From Lactarius indigo (taxonomy: Eukaryota > Basidiomycota > Agaricomycetes > Russulales > Russulaceae): a stretch of DNA of 64,000 bases. The notes under the pieces are model-generated. The model did no database searches and had not been told where the DNA came from. It saw only the letters and a list, made by a program, of their open reading frames with translations. Below, one piece after another: positions 20,899-36,352 of this stretch. The stretch is taken from positions 1 through 64,000 of the forward strand of contig JAFKAC010000131.1 of assembly GCA_025766275.1 (NCBI GenBank), in the 5' to 3' direction. Position 1 is the first letter of the stretch; each line of letters starts with the position of its first letter. The translations under genes were made by a program, and so were the position numbers.

Positions 20899-23800
20899 CT
20901 AGATAGCGTTTGTGATGCCCCCCCAACCTTCCAACGCCATATCGACAACGTCGCCGTCCTCTTGTTCAACGTCCCTTTCCGCGTCTGACTCGCTATTGCT
21001 TGGTCCGGCTTCCGCACGAACTGCCGCAGCGATATCCGGAAAGGCCAAACGCACGTGCTCTTGTATCTCACGCGTGATATCAAGTTCGCTGCGTTCGATA
21101 CCGCGGGACGAGGAAGGACCTGCCCGTGCCTCGCGCTCGCGACGGCCAGGTTGCGGGCCCCGAACGCGCTGGCGGCAGACAGGACATGTTGTGGCGCCCC
21201 GAAGCCATTGCTATTCCAGGGTCAGCTAGTGAAAGTGTGTTGCTCATAGAGGCTGGGACACTTTACCTGCAAACAATTTTTGTGCAACCAATGCGAGCAG
21301 TCGGACAATTTCATGACCGGATCATCCTCTTGATACTAGTACGAACGTGTTTCGTCAATATTGGTGGCCGGGGGCAACTTGTCGTACACTCACATCATCC
21401 AAACAAATCGGGCAGCGCTGATCACTTTCAGCACTGCGCCACTCCTTGAACATGGCAGTTGGTAACAACTCTATGACATGGTCGGGTGTGTGTCGGGGTC
21501 GTACTTCCCCGATAGTTGCCGCCAAAGACAAGAGGCTCTCATAAGACGTGTCAAAGTCCTCGTCGCGCTGTTGAAGTTGGGATTAGTCCGCAATGTCCCA
21601 CGAAGCGTCGAGACAGCCAACTCACGATGAAGTCACCGGGATTTCGTCGTCCGTACCGACCAAAAAATCCACTTTCCCGCGAACTGCCGCGGACCATCCG
21701 TTGGACTCTCTCGAGCAGGGGATCACGTATTGTTCTGCGAGTCGCAGGGTATCGTGTTGTAGATGACGCACGGCGGGCCGCAGGGGGTCGCTCATCCTCG
21801 GACCCATTCCGCTGTGAAGTCAAAGTAGACTGGTTGACACGACGACGACGGCCACGGACAGTGGCATCTGTGGTTGTTCCAGCGCTTGACCCGGTGGGAA
21901 GCATGTCGTCCCGTACTTCAGTTCCCCACGGACCCAATACGTGCGTGGCCCAAAGCGGGCGGATTCCGCGTAGCGCGTCTGCATGTGGCTCTCTCGAAGT
22001 AGGGCGCACCCCAGAATCCAAGTTCCCTGGCGAACTACCACGTGGTTCTCTCCGCGATGGTGGCCCGTCTACACTTGGGGGCTCCCCACGAATGCGCGTT
22101 AAGTTGCGCGTGAAAATACTATTAGGAATAGAACCATCACCCAAAGGTGGTACCATTAGGTTGTCAAGGGAGTATTCATCCATGTCTCCAAAACTCAACA
22201 ACTCTAAGGTTTCAGGCCGCCGCCTGGGGGGGTGAGGGTCCAGACTCTCGGGGAGGGGACGTGGTGGAGAATGTGCACGGGGTATAGGAACAGGGGCAGG
22301 AGGCGTCGGCCGATTCGAGGAACTACGCCATGGTGCGGGCTCATCGCCAGGAAGCCAGGACGACCTGTTGCCTCTCCCTCTGTTCCAGCTACGCCGACGA
22401 TGCGTTGCTTCTATATCGGCGCGGAAAGGCTAACGAAAGTGTAAGTACGGTCTACGATGGAATGGAATAACTTACAGATGAGTCAATGTTCGTTGGAGGC
22501 GTAGATGAAGGTATCCTGTGAGGAGCTTCAGAAACCAAGGGTTCACGATCAAACCTTAACGGAGGTAAGGTTGGCGTGCGTGACGATGCGGATGGCCTAT
22601 CCAGGGACTGCAGTTCATCCAATCGTGAGCGTAGCCGGTCGATTTCTGCCTGTCTCTCCATTATGATCTGGTGCTCCTGCAATTCTCGTCTCTCCAAGCG
22701 TTCCAGGGTCGCGCGGAAGGGTCCGTGCTGGAATTCCTCTATATCTAGGGGTCGGGACCCGGGAGTAAAAGATGCAGGCGGTTCCGTCGTGGTAAACCGA
22801 CGTATAGTGCCTAAGCGCTCCGGGTCAGGGGAAGTACGGTGCCTCCTCTCCCCAACGTTTGCGCGCCGACGTGAGGCTGAAATCGCAAAGTCACCTTCGA
22901 CCCGGCTTGCCCGGGGGTAGATTGGCAGCGCGGTCATGCGGTCGATATCAACAAAGTCCGGCCGACGTAGAGATGTAGGTTCGACGGTCGAGGAGGTCCC
23001 ACGGGAGGCGAAAAGAGCGGCGGCATGACTCGAAAAGGGCACATCCGAGGACTCGTCTGGCCTGAGTGGGTCTGTATCAACGGTCATGTCATTTGTAACG
23101 TCCATGGCTTGTACTGGTCGATACGCTTCCGATGGTCTTCGTGTGCTAGAATCAAGTGGGATGCGAGAGGGTGGCTGGAGATGCGGGCGACGGTCAATAA
23201 ACCCTCGAATAGACGCGGACGATCGTTCTGCCGAAGGTCGATCGCTGAAAGAGGAGCTCGTAATGGATGCCGAACTCGTGTCACGCTCGTGTACGAGCCC
23301 GTGGTTTAATTCTGCACGGGCAAGGCTCCGCAACCATCCCATGCCTCCATCCTGAGAGGAGGTGCCGGTACTAGATGATTCGGTAGAATGAGTCGCGCGT
23401 GTCAAAGGCGTGTTATTCGTTCCGTCCCCATGACCGCTGCTAGTACGAGTCGGCTGAAAATGAGAGGGATGGTAGTCGGTGAAGGAAGAAAGCCGCCGCC
23501 AGATAGGGTCTAAATTTCTCAATTATTCAGAACCCGACGGTGACTGCATCAAAGGCAGCCCGAGTGAAATTGCACCACTCACCTGGCTGTGTCTCCTCTC
23601 CGAGCGGTACTGTCGATGGTATACGGTGCATTAGTGAAAGGTAGGTTAGAATACGATCTTCTGAAGTGTCGTTCGAAGGCTGAGGACTTCGCCATGGAGC
23701 TGGTCGCGGAATCGATACATCTCTTTGAATACGCGAAGACGGTATGGATGGTCTAGAGGGAGTGCTATCCTCGTCAATCCAAGAAGATGGGGTCGGAAGA

Positions 23801-25477
23801 TCCAATGCATAGGGACTTTCAGATGACGCAAACTCAGGAAGTTCGAAGAGCCAGTCATCATACGCAGATGTTGAACCTACAGAAGTGGGCAAAGGGTGGC
23901 GGTCTGTTGGATTAGTGGACCATCGGGCAAGTTAAGGTATGACGGAGATACGGACTGGAGAAGGTTGCGGCTGCAGGGCTACGAGATCGCTCGGTGCCAC
24001 CTTCGCCAGTGTAGTCTGTCCTCTGCCTCCCTCGACCAAGCCTTTCAGCCAGGGTACGAACAGCCTCAGGTAAAACGGGCCGCCTTGAAGGTGGATAAAG
24101 CCTCGAAGGTGGATGAAGTGACCGGTGTTCGTATCCGTCGGGCCGTTCGTGTTCTGGTATACGAGCGTGATTCACAGAACGTGTTTGGCTAGACTCAATT
24201 TGCGACGAAGTCGGGGTGGGGAAACGAGGCGGGGACATTCGACCGAGAGCCTCATGAGCGGCTTGGTTCCGCATTGTCCTTCTAATCCTATTCGCTAAGA
24301 GGGAAGGATCAAGGCGAGACCTGGGAAGATCTAGCGACCGTCTGCCTTGCAAACTGCTGACAACAGGAAGATCACCAAACTCGTCGTCAGAGTCGCCAAA
24401 GATGACACTTCTATGGCCCACGGGCCATGGACGAAGGGTCGAAGTTCTCGAGACGTTTTCTGCATTTTGCCTTGTTGGGGAACCTCGAAGTGGTCGGTCG
24501 ACACGATGACGCGCTGAATTATCGAGTGGAGCCGAACTTTGGCGAGGTCTGACAGCGGAGCGGTCTACGCTCCGAGAGTTTGAATTTTGTTCCGGAAAAA
24601 AACCCATAATTTCTCTAAACTCCCCAAACTCTTCGAAACCCAAAGGTGACATGTCGGAACGGTACTGATCGGTCGTTGAGGAAGCGATTGGAGGCGGTGC
24701 AACTGGTGGAGGCGCCGCCGCCGCTTGCGCTGACGGGGCTGTGTAGTTGAAAGACTCCACGGAGGGAAGAGACACTACAGGGTTTAGGTGCGCATGCGGG
24801 TGTTCAATGGTGGATGAAAGGGTCAAGGGCGGCAACGTGGGGGGGTTGGAAGGCGCGCGAAGAGGAAGAGGCGAGGGACGAGCACGAATACTAGAGATCT
24901 GGCTATCGAAAGCATGAAAACGCTCCATGGAGAGGCGAAACTGTTCGTTATGTTCGGCGGTGGGATTCGCTGTGGAGGGCGGATTGGACCAGGTGGTGGA
25001 AGTTGGGGGGTTAATGGAGGAATCCGAGGAGCGTGACTCAAAGGATAGAGTCGGCGTGTGAGTTGGTTCTTCACCCAGAGATATGCCGGGAGAAAACACA
25101 GAATCATTCGAGTCGCCATTTGGCGCCCGAAGATGGCGCGCTACGGGCGGGGGCGGAGGTAGGAGGGGAGCGTCCCTGTGAGTGGTGGTCATGTGGTTAG
25201 CTGCGGTGTGAGAGGGACCAGAGGGGGAGGCATCGATGGAACGGGCTTGCTCTGCAGAGTTACTATTGTTGGGTGTAACGCTGTTGCTGCGTGCCCTCTT
25301 GTTCCTATCTGTGTTGCTTGGACCGGGGCGATGTTCGTCCGTAGTGCTTGAGCTGGCTACTAGAGAAGAGTCGACGGGTGTTTCGAGATCAAAACCGAAT
25401 TGATCAAAGGAGCGCTTGAAAGTAGGAGCTGTCGAAGGGAGGGAAATACGGAGTTGAGGGGGGTCTGGGGACGACAT
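20899..25477 (-). CDS. large, mostly disordered protein with C-terminal RING-H2 finger
   Basis: Predicted ubiquitin ligase of very unusual length, about 1,400 residues. Nearly all of it is low-complexity, rich in Ser, Pro, Arg, Thr and Asp, without a folded domain I can name. Near the C-terminus a RING-H2 finger is assembled over three exons: CPIC (near 21412-21423), then CSHWLHKNC, then CPVC, matching C3H2C3 spacing. A tail of about 90 residues follows, ending at the TAG at 20899-20901. Exons join in frame at several places (for example SPVRIS to DRHPLPTSVG near 23930-23893). The start chosen is the ATG at 25475-25477; an in-frame ATG at 25498 would add seven residues. By analogy, disordered RING ligases such as yeast San1 recognise misfolded proteins, but that role is inference here. 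Confidence 0.8.
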
Positions 25478-25619
25478 GATGGTCGTCGAGGAGAACACAA
25501 TGGTGCCGGTACGGTCACGGTATGGCCATCGTCCTCGACAGGTACTTAACCGTCGGTAACACCCGACCAGATTATCTCTTTTATCTTATCTATTATTTTC
25601 TTTCCTTCCAACCGTCATC

Positions 25620-28553
<2,934 letters not shown>

Positions 28554-29272
28554 AATTTGTACGCCTACGGCATACCGCACTGTACCTACAGACATAGAGA
28601 ACTGGGGCTCCTCTCCTCTCCTGTTCTCCTTTTTTGGTTTTGCAACTCATTTCTACAACCATTTATTCGTTCCGTTGTGCTATGGCAAACTACGTTGTGT
28701 GCACCCACATTAATACTGCACAGTCACCATAAAACTTTACGGATCTCTATGGCCTCGGACGAAGAGCCGAATGTCCAAGGGGTCATAAAGAAGCGCCTCT
28801 GCCTCGGCTCAACAGATACCTGAATCCAGACTGCAGCGCCTTCTGAAACCCGCATACGTATCAACGCCAGCGGTCCGCCCGCAAACTGACCACGTCCAGA
28901 GTCTGTGCGGTGTCAGCACCGCCAACACAACAGCAGATCCACCGGACAAGACAACCGCCGCATCTCAAGGCTGTGCTATCTATCATTGTTTTCGACTCAG
29001 GGGTCAGTTAGCGCTCAAACTGCTCCACGCAAGACTAGGCCGTGGCCTCGTACAGATACCTCTTTCATCCCTCTCTTGGAGTGCCCGTTCCACCGCCGAC
29101 GAGGTTCCAGAGTGATCCGAACCCAGATTTGGCAGCTTGCAGTGCGTGACACGCAATGTTGTGTTGAACAACGATTTCGCGCGAACTGACTTCAGGCATC
29201 CTAGCCTTCAACCAACTCCTCCCACGTCCTGACTCCCAAGCACCCTGCGAAACTTTCCTTCCTCTCTCCAGC
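28554..29272. other. intergenic, upstream of calcineurin gene
   Basis: Probable 3' end of ARG5,6 and promoter plus leader of the calcineurin gene. Pyrimidine-rich sequence precedes the ATG at 29273. No gene or repeat was seen. Confidence 0.5.
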
Positions 29273-31776
29273 ATGGTGGACCACACTACCTACCTGCAGA
29301 ACGCGTTGTATCAGATCCAAGAGAAGGGCAACTCGACCCGTGCAGCTGTCGATATACCCCCCGATACTCACGAGCGGCATGTCAAGAATGTACGTGTTTG
29401 TTGTGCCTGCGTCTGCGACTGGTTACTGAAAAAGCGTTGTTTGCATCGCGTAGGTCCCCCAGCCTGCGGCGTCCCGTCCCACCGAAGAGCAATTCTGGAT
29501 GAATGACCAACATGGACGCCGAAGGCCCAATGCCGAGTTTTTGCGAGACCATTTCATACACGAGGGTCGTTTGACCGAAGTTCAGGCGTTAGCGATTCTT
29601 CGGCAGTGTACGGACATATTGACGGCGGAACCTAACGTGCTCAAGGTGAAGAGCCCAGTGACTGGTATGTCGTCGTTATCTTATGTACTGGTTGGGAACT
29701 GAAGTCTTAGTATAGTCGTCGGTGATATACATGGCCAATACGTGAGCACTTTTAGTGCGTTTCCTCCCCTCACTAATGTCTTGGATCCCCCCCCACCCCA
29801 TAGTATGATCTCATGAAGATATTTGAAGTCGGTGGGAATCTGACTGAGACAAACTACCTTTTCCTTGGGGATTATGTTGATAGGGGATGTTTTGGAATCG
29901 AGGTGAGTGCGCAGTCCTATATTCGAACATAGACTTAACCAACCATAACTTGGATAGTGTCTGCTTTATCTATACGCTCTCAAGATATGGCACCCTGAGC
30001 GCATATTCCTTATTCGTGGCAACCATGAGTGTCGACACCTTACCGAGTACTTCACCTTCAAGCGCGAATGTTAGTCTTTACTTCCTCTTCACGTTCTATT
30101 CTCTCAATCCCCCAATAGGTTTACACAAATACAGTGAGAAAGTGTATGATGCATGTATAGAATCATTCTCTGCATTACCGCTCTCCGGCTTGTTGGATGG
30201 CAAATTCTTCTGTGTGCACGGCGGTATTTCTCCCGAACTCAACACTGTTTCGGACATCGATCGAGTTTGTATCAATTTGAACAAAAATGATTTACTTAGC
30301 CCTGATTTCTATTGGTCAGATCAACAGGTTCCAAGAGCCTGGGTCATTTGGTTTACTATGCGACTTATTGTGGTCCGACCCAGTCCCAAACTTTGGACAC
30401 GAGGCCGAGCCTTCCCAACATCCGTCCCCAGTACCGCCTGGTCAAATGTGGGGGCACAACACCACACGGGGCTGCTCCTATTATTTCACGTCTGACTCTT
30501 GTTTCTTCGCGCCAATCTCTCCTGATCGTTTCGTGCAGATATGAAGCCGTCATAAAGTTTCTGGAGCGCAACGAACTGCTTGGTGTTATCCGCGGACACG
30601 AGGCCCAAGATGCGGGGTGGGTGTAATCCCCCCAGTCCGGTTTCATGAGCTGAATGCAGAGCAGTTATGTCATGTTTCGAAAGACCCCAACAAAGAAGTT
30701 CCCGTCTGTGATCACGGTCTTCTCGGCACCAAATTACCTCGATGTGTATCACAACCGAGGTGCTGTGCTCAAGTACGCGAATAAGAGCATTACCATCCGC
30801 CAGTATCATGCACGCCCACACCCATACTGGCTACCAAATTTCATGGACGCGTTTACGTGGAGTCTTCCGTTCGTCGGAGCGAAAAGCACGTCACCCCTCA
30901 CTCCCCTGGGCAACCGTCATTTATATGATCAACAGTTATCGAAATGTTGCTTGCAGTCCTGTCCGTATGTTCACAGGAGGAGCTAGAAGACGATTCTTCA
31001 TCGTCAGAGGACGAAGAAGCAGAGCGCGCCATTATGAGTGAAGCCTTGGCGCCTGGTGAGGTTTCTGCGAGGCGACAGCAAATCAAGAATAAGATTCTTG
31101 CTGTTGGACGCATGCAGCGCATGTTCCAACTCCTGCGGTACGTTCCAGCGCCTCACAGATGAAACTTCAACCCAGCTCACGTAAATCGCGTCCAGTGAGG
31201 AGTCAGAGAACGCGTCAGAACTCAGCGCTGGCGGTGTCGGGGTGGACGGCGCACTCCCTCTTGGGTCTCGTAGCGGAATGGACGCCCTTGGAGTACAGGG
31301 CAACCAAATTCGGCGCTACATCCACAGCTTTGACGACGCGTTAGTGGTCTCTTGATTCTTCCCTCCCCCGACACTAACTGACGAGACATCGCAGCCGGCG
31401 CCTCGACATAGCCAACGAGCGCTTGCCGGAATATAACTACCCTCCGACGTCTTTCCCATTCGTGCCCGTTCCGTCGATGCGGCAGCCGCTTGCTGCGCAT
31501 ATGCAGCGTGCTTGGGGAAGCGGCAGCACCACCCCGACAGGTGAAGGCGATGGCGGCACGCCCGAGCCGTCGCCGGGAGCTGGTACAGACGTTCCAGGGG
31601 CATGGCCTACCCCAATGCCCATGGAGGAACTGATCAAGCGTCGGCTCGAAGAAGATGAAGACGGTGGTGGTTTCGTGGAACGCATGGCGGAACGACTCGC
31701 CCATGGTCGCCGTGCGAGCCCGAGCCCGAGTGCGACCGACCGACCGCGCTCCTTGAAACGCCACGAGACGGCATAG
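29273..31776 (+). CDS. CNA1: calcineurin A, catalytic subunit of Ca2+/calmodulin-dependent protein phosphatase
   Basis: Serine/threonine phosphatase 2B catalytic subunit; in fungi it acts in calcium signalling, stress response and morphogenesis together with calcineurin B and calmodulin. The metal-binding motifs are in order: GDIHGQ, GDYVDRG and RGNHE, with further catalytic residues in VHGGISPE and [11 protein letters not shown]. After the catalytic domain come the calcineurin-B binding helix, an acidic linker ([10 protein letters not shown]), the calmodulin-binding helix ([16 protein letters not shown]) and the autoinhibitory segment (IHSFDDARRLD). A Pro/Ser-rich tail ends the protein. About ten short introns are needed. 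The start at 29273 opens the first exon, which ends near 29389. All regulatory parts are present, so it looks intact. Confidence 0.97.
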
Positions 31777-32452
31777 CGAAATGTTTTGTGTTTGTTTTGT
31801 TCTGTCATAGCATGTTGTTAAGCTGCAAATCTGTTTTGTATTCTTGTATTCTCGGCACCCAACCCAATAATACCGGACTTGAAGTTCTCTCGAGAGACAT
31901 CTGATTGAAGCCACCTTACTGCTATCACCTCACCTTTCCTCAGTGTCAGTATAGCGTAGACTCAACCCCAATGTCAACTTGACGGAGACTTTAAAATGAG
32001 CAATCGAGCTAGTAGCACTCGGAAGCAGAAAGCCTCCCGGAACCTTTATCCTCCGTTCACCCCAGTTGCATCCACACCAGATGGCAGAGGGTAGGCGTGT
32101 TTAAATTCCTCGTGTAGAATGAGTAACACGTGTCATCAGAATGTGCCGCGGAAGCAGGACACTAAAGGGGGTCTCTTTGGAACCCGGTGTCGCTGTAGTA
32201 ACATTCAAGTCACGCTCCCTCACCGGTTCGGCGTGTTTCGCTCGGTCGTTATGCTCGATCCTTGCATGTAATTGTAGACAGCGGTTACAACGTCGAATAC
32301 AGTAACGAGATAATGCATTCCCACAACACTTGGAAGATATATCAATGCTCCAGCCGAGTGAACGGGGAGGGATGGCCAGTGGGGAACGCGCAGGTGCCAA
32401 CTTACCCAGAACGTTGCGTGCTGCAGCACCAGAGTGGGCCACATAGGGCAGG
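31777..32452. other. convergent intergenic region
   Basis: 3' regions of calcineurin A (plus) and elongin C (minus). A minus-strand frame at 32101-32574 reads through the last elongin C exons and intron and is not a separate gene. Confidence 0.5.
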
Positions 32453-33027
32453 TCAGGCTGAGCGAGGAGAAGAGAGTCATGAAGGTTATGTCGGCAGTTG
32501 AACGACACACAATTGGGGTACGCACTTTCGAGATAGTCGGCAGCAGATAGGCTTTGGGGAGGGTTACAATTCAACGACGGACAAGTCGGGATATGAGAGT
32601 GTCACACGTACAGCTCCAGAGCGATTTCGGGGGCGATGCGCTCGCTGAAGTCAGGAAGTTCCTCGTTTGGAGGTGCGTTCTCGTATGTCGCCTTGAATGC
32701 AAGATACTCAACGATTTTCTCCGTTACAGCGGCCCTGACACACGATAATAATAATAAAAACCGAGTAGACCAGACAAGTGGCACAGGTAATGGCTACCTC
32801 TCGTCTATGGGGCACACTTTTTGCACGGCCTCGGCAAAACTGTCTGGTAGGTGGCGTATAAGGGTATGCTGGTGCCCCGGCGGAGAAGGAAGAGATAGGG
32901 ACATACGACGCTCGTCCAGCATGTTACTGAGAGTCCCGCTATGGAGTGCTACATTGCGCTTCACGAGAAAAGAGAACCCGTCTCGGCTGCTGATGCGAAT
33001 CCAGTCGTCTTGACTGGAGCTCGACAT
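32453..33027 (-). CDS. ELC1: elongin C-like, SKP1/BTB-POZ fold protein
   Basis: Adaptor of cullin-type ubiquitin ligases, about 106 residues after splicing, the family's usual size. Readable blocks are WIRISSRDGFSFLVKRNVAL, SGTLSNMLDER, FAEAVQKVCPIDERAA and VEYLAFKATYENAPPNEELP, followed by IAPEIALELLSAADYL. These match elongin C closely, including the end, where others read ALELLMAANFL. Four introns are needed. The first begins with GTATGT inside the codon after DER; another uses a GTACGT donor and restores ALELLSAADYL. The last exon supplies only the final codon and the TGA at 32453-32455, so the very end is the least sure part. The start is the ATG at 33025-33027. It is divergent from UBC13 with 130 bases between start codons. 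Confidence 0.85.
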
Positions 33028-33157
33028 TGTGCTGTATAACATAATATAATTAATTATTGTTTTTCTAGTTGGGTTCGGGAATAACCGAACCGACGAGACC
33101 GTTATCTTAACTTAAGATGGACAACTCTTCACTACAGCTTCACTGGTTTCACCGTCC
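33028..33157. promoter_or_regulatory. 130-base divergent promoter between elongin C and UBC13
   Basis: This AT-rich gap separates two divergent ubiquitin-pathway genes and must hold both promoters. It contains TAATATAATTAATTATT-like sequence near 33041-33057 that may serve as a TATA-like element. Confidence 0.55.
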
Positions 33158-33896
33158 ATGGCCCTTCCAAAGGTGCGTCTGGCATTGTCTACGCCCTCGA
33201 CCCTGCTCCCTAATCCTTGCAATTTAATAGCGTATAATAAAGGTGTGTTTCCCTAGCACACACGGCTTCCACCTCGTTGAGCGTCCCTGTCCACACCGAT
33301 CAGGAAACGGAGCGTCTTGTAGCAGACCCTGCACCTGGAATATCTGCTGCCCCGCACGAGGATAATCTCAGATATTTTGATGTCACCATCCAAGGTCCGG
33401 ACGGGAGTCCATTCCAGAGTATGTCTGGCCCTTTCTTGCAACCCATTCGTTTGGTGCAATGACACACCTCGTGTAGATGGGGTTTTCAAGCTCGAATTGT
33501 TCCTCCCCGAGGAGTACCCAATGGCGCCGCCCAAGGTGCGCTTCCTTACCAAGATATACCATCCCAACATCGGTGAGGGTGTCTTTGCAACGCACTCTCC
33601 AATATGACGTTCATCATCCACTTCAGACAAACTTGGTCGAATCTGTCTAGATATATTAAAGGGTGTGTTCTCCTACTTACTTTTCATCTTGGAGGAGTTT
33701 GTTTATAGGGGTTGCCTATGAAGACAAATGGTCTCCGGCTTTACAGATCCGCACAGTTCTACTTTCTATACAGGCCCTTCTCAGCTCACCCAACCCCGAC
33801 GACCCACTCGCAGCAGACGTAGCGAAACACTATAAAGAGGACGAAGCAGCTGCACGGCAGGTTAGCAAGGAATGGACGGAGAGGTATGCCACCTAG
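33158..33896 (+). CDS. UBC13: ubiquitin-conjugating enzyme E2, Ubc13/UBE2N type
   Basis: E2 enzyme that, with a Uev partner, builds Lys63-linked ubiquitin chains in DNA damage tolerance and signalling. The first exon (33158-33172) encodes MALPK, and a 12-base exon at 33231-33242 encodes RIIK. The third exon, starting at 33304, continues [17 protein letters not shown], the typical Ubc13 N-terminus. [16 protein letters not shown] and [15 protein letters not shown] follow, then the active-site block GRICLDILK with the catalytic Cys, and [18 protein letters not shown]. The protein is about 152 residues, the family size. All exon joins keep the frame, and several use phase 1 introns that complete Asn or Asp codons. 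Confidence 0.95.
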
Positions 33897-34234
33897 TCCC
33901 ATGCAGTTGTAGGGGTGGCCTTGCATGAGGATAGCGCGTGGGTATCGGTAGTATACATACAGACAGGGTCCGGGAAGTTAAGCAATGTATTCATTCATCA
34001 ATTATCACACTTTTGGCCGGTAACCACCACTGGGGCCAACATTCCTTATATCGGTTCATACCACTTTGTCCCAGTGAGTGGGATCCGGGGCGATGACATA
34101 CCCAAATCACACACTGACTCACATGTTACATGTGAGTTTCACCATAACAATTCAGTATATCAAACCCTCAAAGGCGTGACTGGATGAAATAATGGGTCTA
34201 TAGTATACAAAATTTGATTCGACTTCAGTATTAC
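33897..34234. other. convergent intergenic region
   Basis: 3' ends of UBC13 (plus) and the dehydrogenase (minus). No further feature was seen. Confidence 0.5.
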
Positions 34235-35430
34235 TCATTGTGCAGCTTCCGGGAGGCCAAGTCTCGTGCCCACAGCCTCCCACTCATCCATGATCAATCC
34301 CATGTGGTCTAGACGCGCGCGTACATCGTGCATACAGTCCTCGCCAAGAAAGAGCCAGAGAGGCAACGACTTGCGACCTGCCGCACGACCTTCACCTCGT
34401 ACTACGTCTACCAGTACACCCATGCCGAGCTTAGGGTCGCTCTTAGGGACAGTAGCCACAGACTTGATCATGGCATCTACGCCGGCGTGAACAGTTTCAT
34501 AACCTGGAAGCGGGGCCCCTACGCGCCGTTGTGAGTTCATTTTGGTGCGGAAGATGCCTGGTATCACGATCAGAACGTTGATATTGAAGGATTCCATCTC
34601 GACGGAGAGGGTCTCAGCATAAGCTATCATATGATATCAGTGGCAAAATTCAGTCACCACGATTCACGTCAAATGGGAAACCTTACAGTGGAGGGCAGCC
34701 TTGGAAGCTGCATAGGGCCCTGAGTGTGCCAGTATGGTCAGTCATGTGCAAGAGCAAGAAGTAAAGCCGAACAACGGACCGAGGCCCTATACTGGGCGTG
34801 AGACGAAGACGACGCGTGGGCAGATAGATACACATACCTCTATTCGATTGCGGAACGCGGAGCGGCTCCCCATGAACACGACGGAACCCTCGCGACGGCT
34901 GCGCATGTGTGGGAGGGTGGCGTTTGTGACATTCAAAACGCCGACGAAGTTCGTCTGCATCATGCGCATCATTCCCTCGGCTCTGTGGACCATTTCCTGT
35001 CACCTGCCTGTGACTATAGTATGCAAGGTCGATCTGTACTGACCCGATCTCCTCAGTAGCGCCCAAATAGCAAATCCCTGCGTTGTTGACCAGAACGTCG
35101 ATGCGTCCCCAAGCATTGATCGCGGTGTCTACCTGTCGTTTAATATCGCCGAATGGCGCAGTCACGTCGAGCATCGATGTTCGTAGCCTCGATTGGTCGA
35201 TGGAAGGATCGGACAATAGCTCGTCGAACTGTGAATCAGATCGCCCTGTAGCAATGACTTTGTCGCCACGAGCAAGGATACTTCGCGTCAGTGCTAAACC
35301 AAGGCCGGCCGTAGCTCCTGTGATGGAAAGCATCAGCACTTGCGTGCATCTAAATGAAAAATGATCGCGCACCGGTGACAAGCCAGACTTTACAGACCCC
35401 CGGTCTTGCTTCAGGTGTTGCGCAGACCAT
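34235..35430 (-). CDS. short-chain dehydrogenase/reductase
   Basis: Classical SDR oxidoreductase, substrate unknown. The first exon starts at the ATG at 35428-35430 and ends in VWLVTG. A 56-base intron joins it to ATAGLGLALTRSILARGDKVIATGR, completing the TGxxxGxG cofactor motif. RIDVLVNNAGI holds the NNAG motif. The active site YAASK (YxxxK), in SGPYAASKAALH, is read on a short exon near 34730-34690, and SFNINVLIVIPGIFRTKM follows it. The ending EAAQ is followed by a stop at 34235-34237. The pattern is that of the fungal SDRs often annotated as NAD(P)-binding or oxidoreductase YusZ-like proteins. It shows no obvious functional link to its neighbours. Confidence 0.88.
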
Positions 35431-36042
35431 CGTGGACACAAGACGGAGCACTCCCAAACTCCCACTCCCAAACTGCTGACTCGGACCTATTTATTAATGG
35501 GGTAGTGTACCCGAATTCCTTCCCACGAGGATGTAAGGCGCGAGCTGAGCCCCACTCGGAAGTCCGTAGCTATAGCTGCCGCTGCGAGGAAATGATACTG
35601 TAGATTTAAAACTACTACTGAGGCGCCACAGCTTTGTTTACTATTGAAGTGGGACACGCGTGTCGCATGGCTGCTTGTATTTCCTGTATCGTTCCGGTTT
35701 AGACCAGCAACGTAGCAAGGTACTTACTGTATGGCCGTTGAATATATTCTGAATTTTAGATCCAGGGTATGCCAAACTATGGAGAGCAGCACAAGTATTT
35801 CTGGTCTCCTCACCTGTTGTCATCGATTTCTTTCCCTCGGTCCTGGGCTGGAACTACTGCCTGCTAGTGTTTCTGATCCAAAGGATTTCGAGCGGTTCCT
35901 GGCCTGGTAGTTGGGACGGAGAGGTTGGCGTGGTTGGGACCTCTCGTTGTCATTTCCACAACTAAAATTCTAACGGCAATTCATGAAAGCGCACATTCCG
36001 GACGATTTTCGGTAAAGGAGAGGTATTAAATGCATGCTCTAC
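35431..36042. other. intergenic region, no supported gene
   Basis: No convincing reading frame. This is the start of a gene-poor stretch of almost 4 kb. Confidence 0.5.
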
Positions 36043-36068
36043 AGCGCTTTTCATAACACTTGCCGATT
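36043..36068. repeat. left copy of a 26-base inverted repeat
   Basis: These 26 bases are the exact reverse complement of 37596-37621. Just outside both copies there is weaker shared sequence (AATGCA followed by a few bases and TA). Confidence 0.75.
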
Positions 36069-36352
36069 CATTTATTAGCACACAGCCGGACATCCAAACT
36101 CAAGAGCGGGGTTCATAATTCAGTAGAGTGGGAAATTCTCGAGAAATTGAGCTATCATACATAATTGGGGGTTATTGAATAGATGTCTCGGAAAAATAGG
36201 GTTATTGAATAGTTATCTGCGTTGCTAGTTCGGCATTGTGCAACTAGCGAGTCAGTGTCCCTGAGGGTCCGTCCGTCGTCCCTTTCAATCCCTTCAACGA
36301 TGGTCTGCCGACTTCAATGACATGAAGGAGTTGGGTTTATCAGTGTCCTTGC

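Noticed and set aside
32101..32574. Minus-strand frame of 157 codons as a separate gene
   Set aside because: Its start is the elongin C exon encoding AADYL, read on through an intron with a GTGCGT donor; the remainder has no domain.
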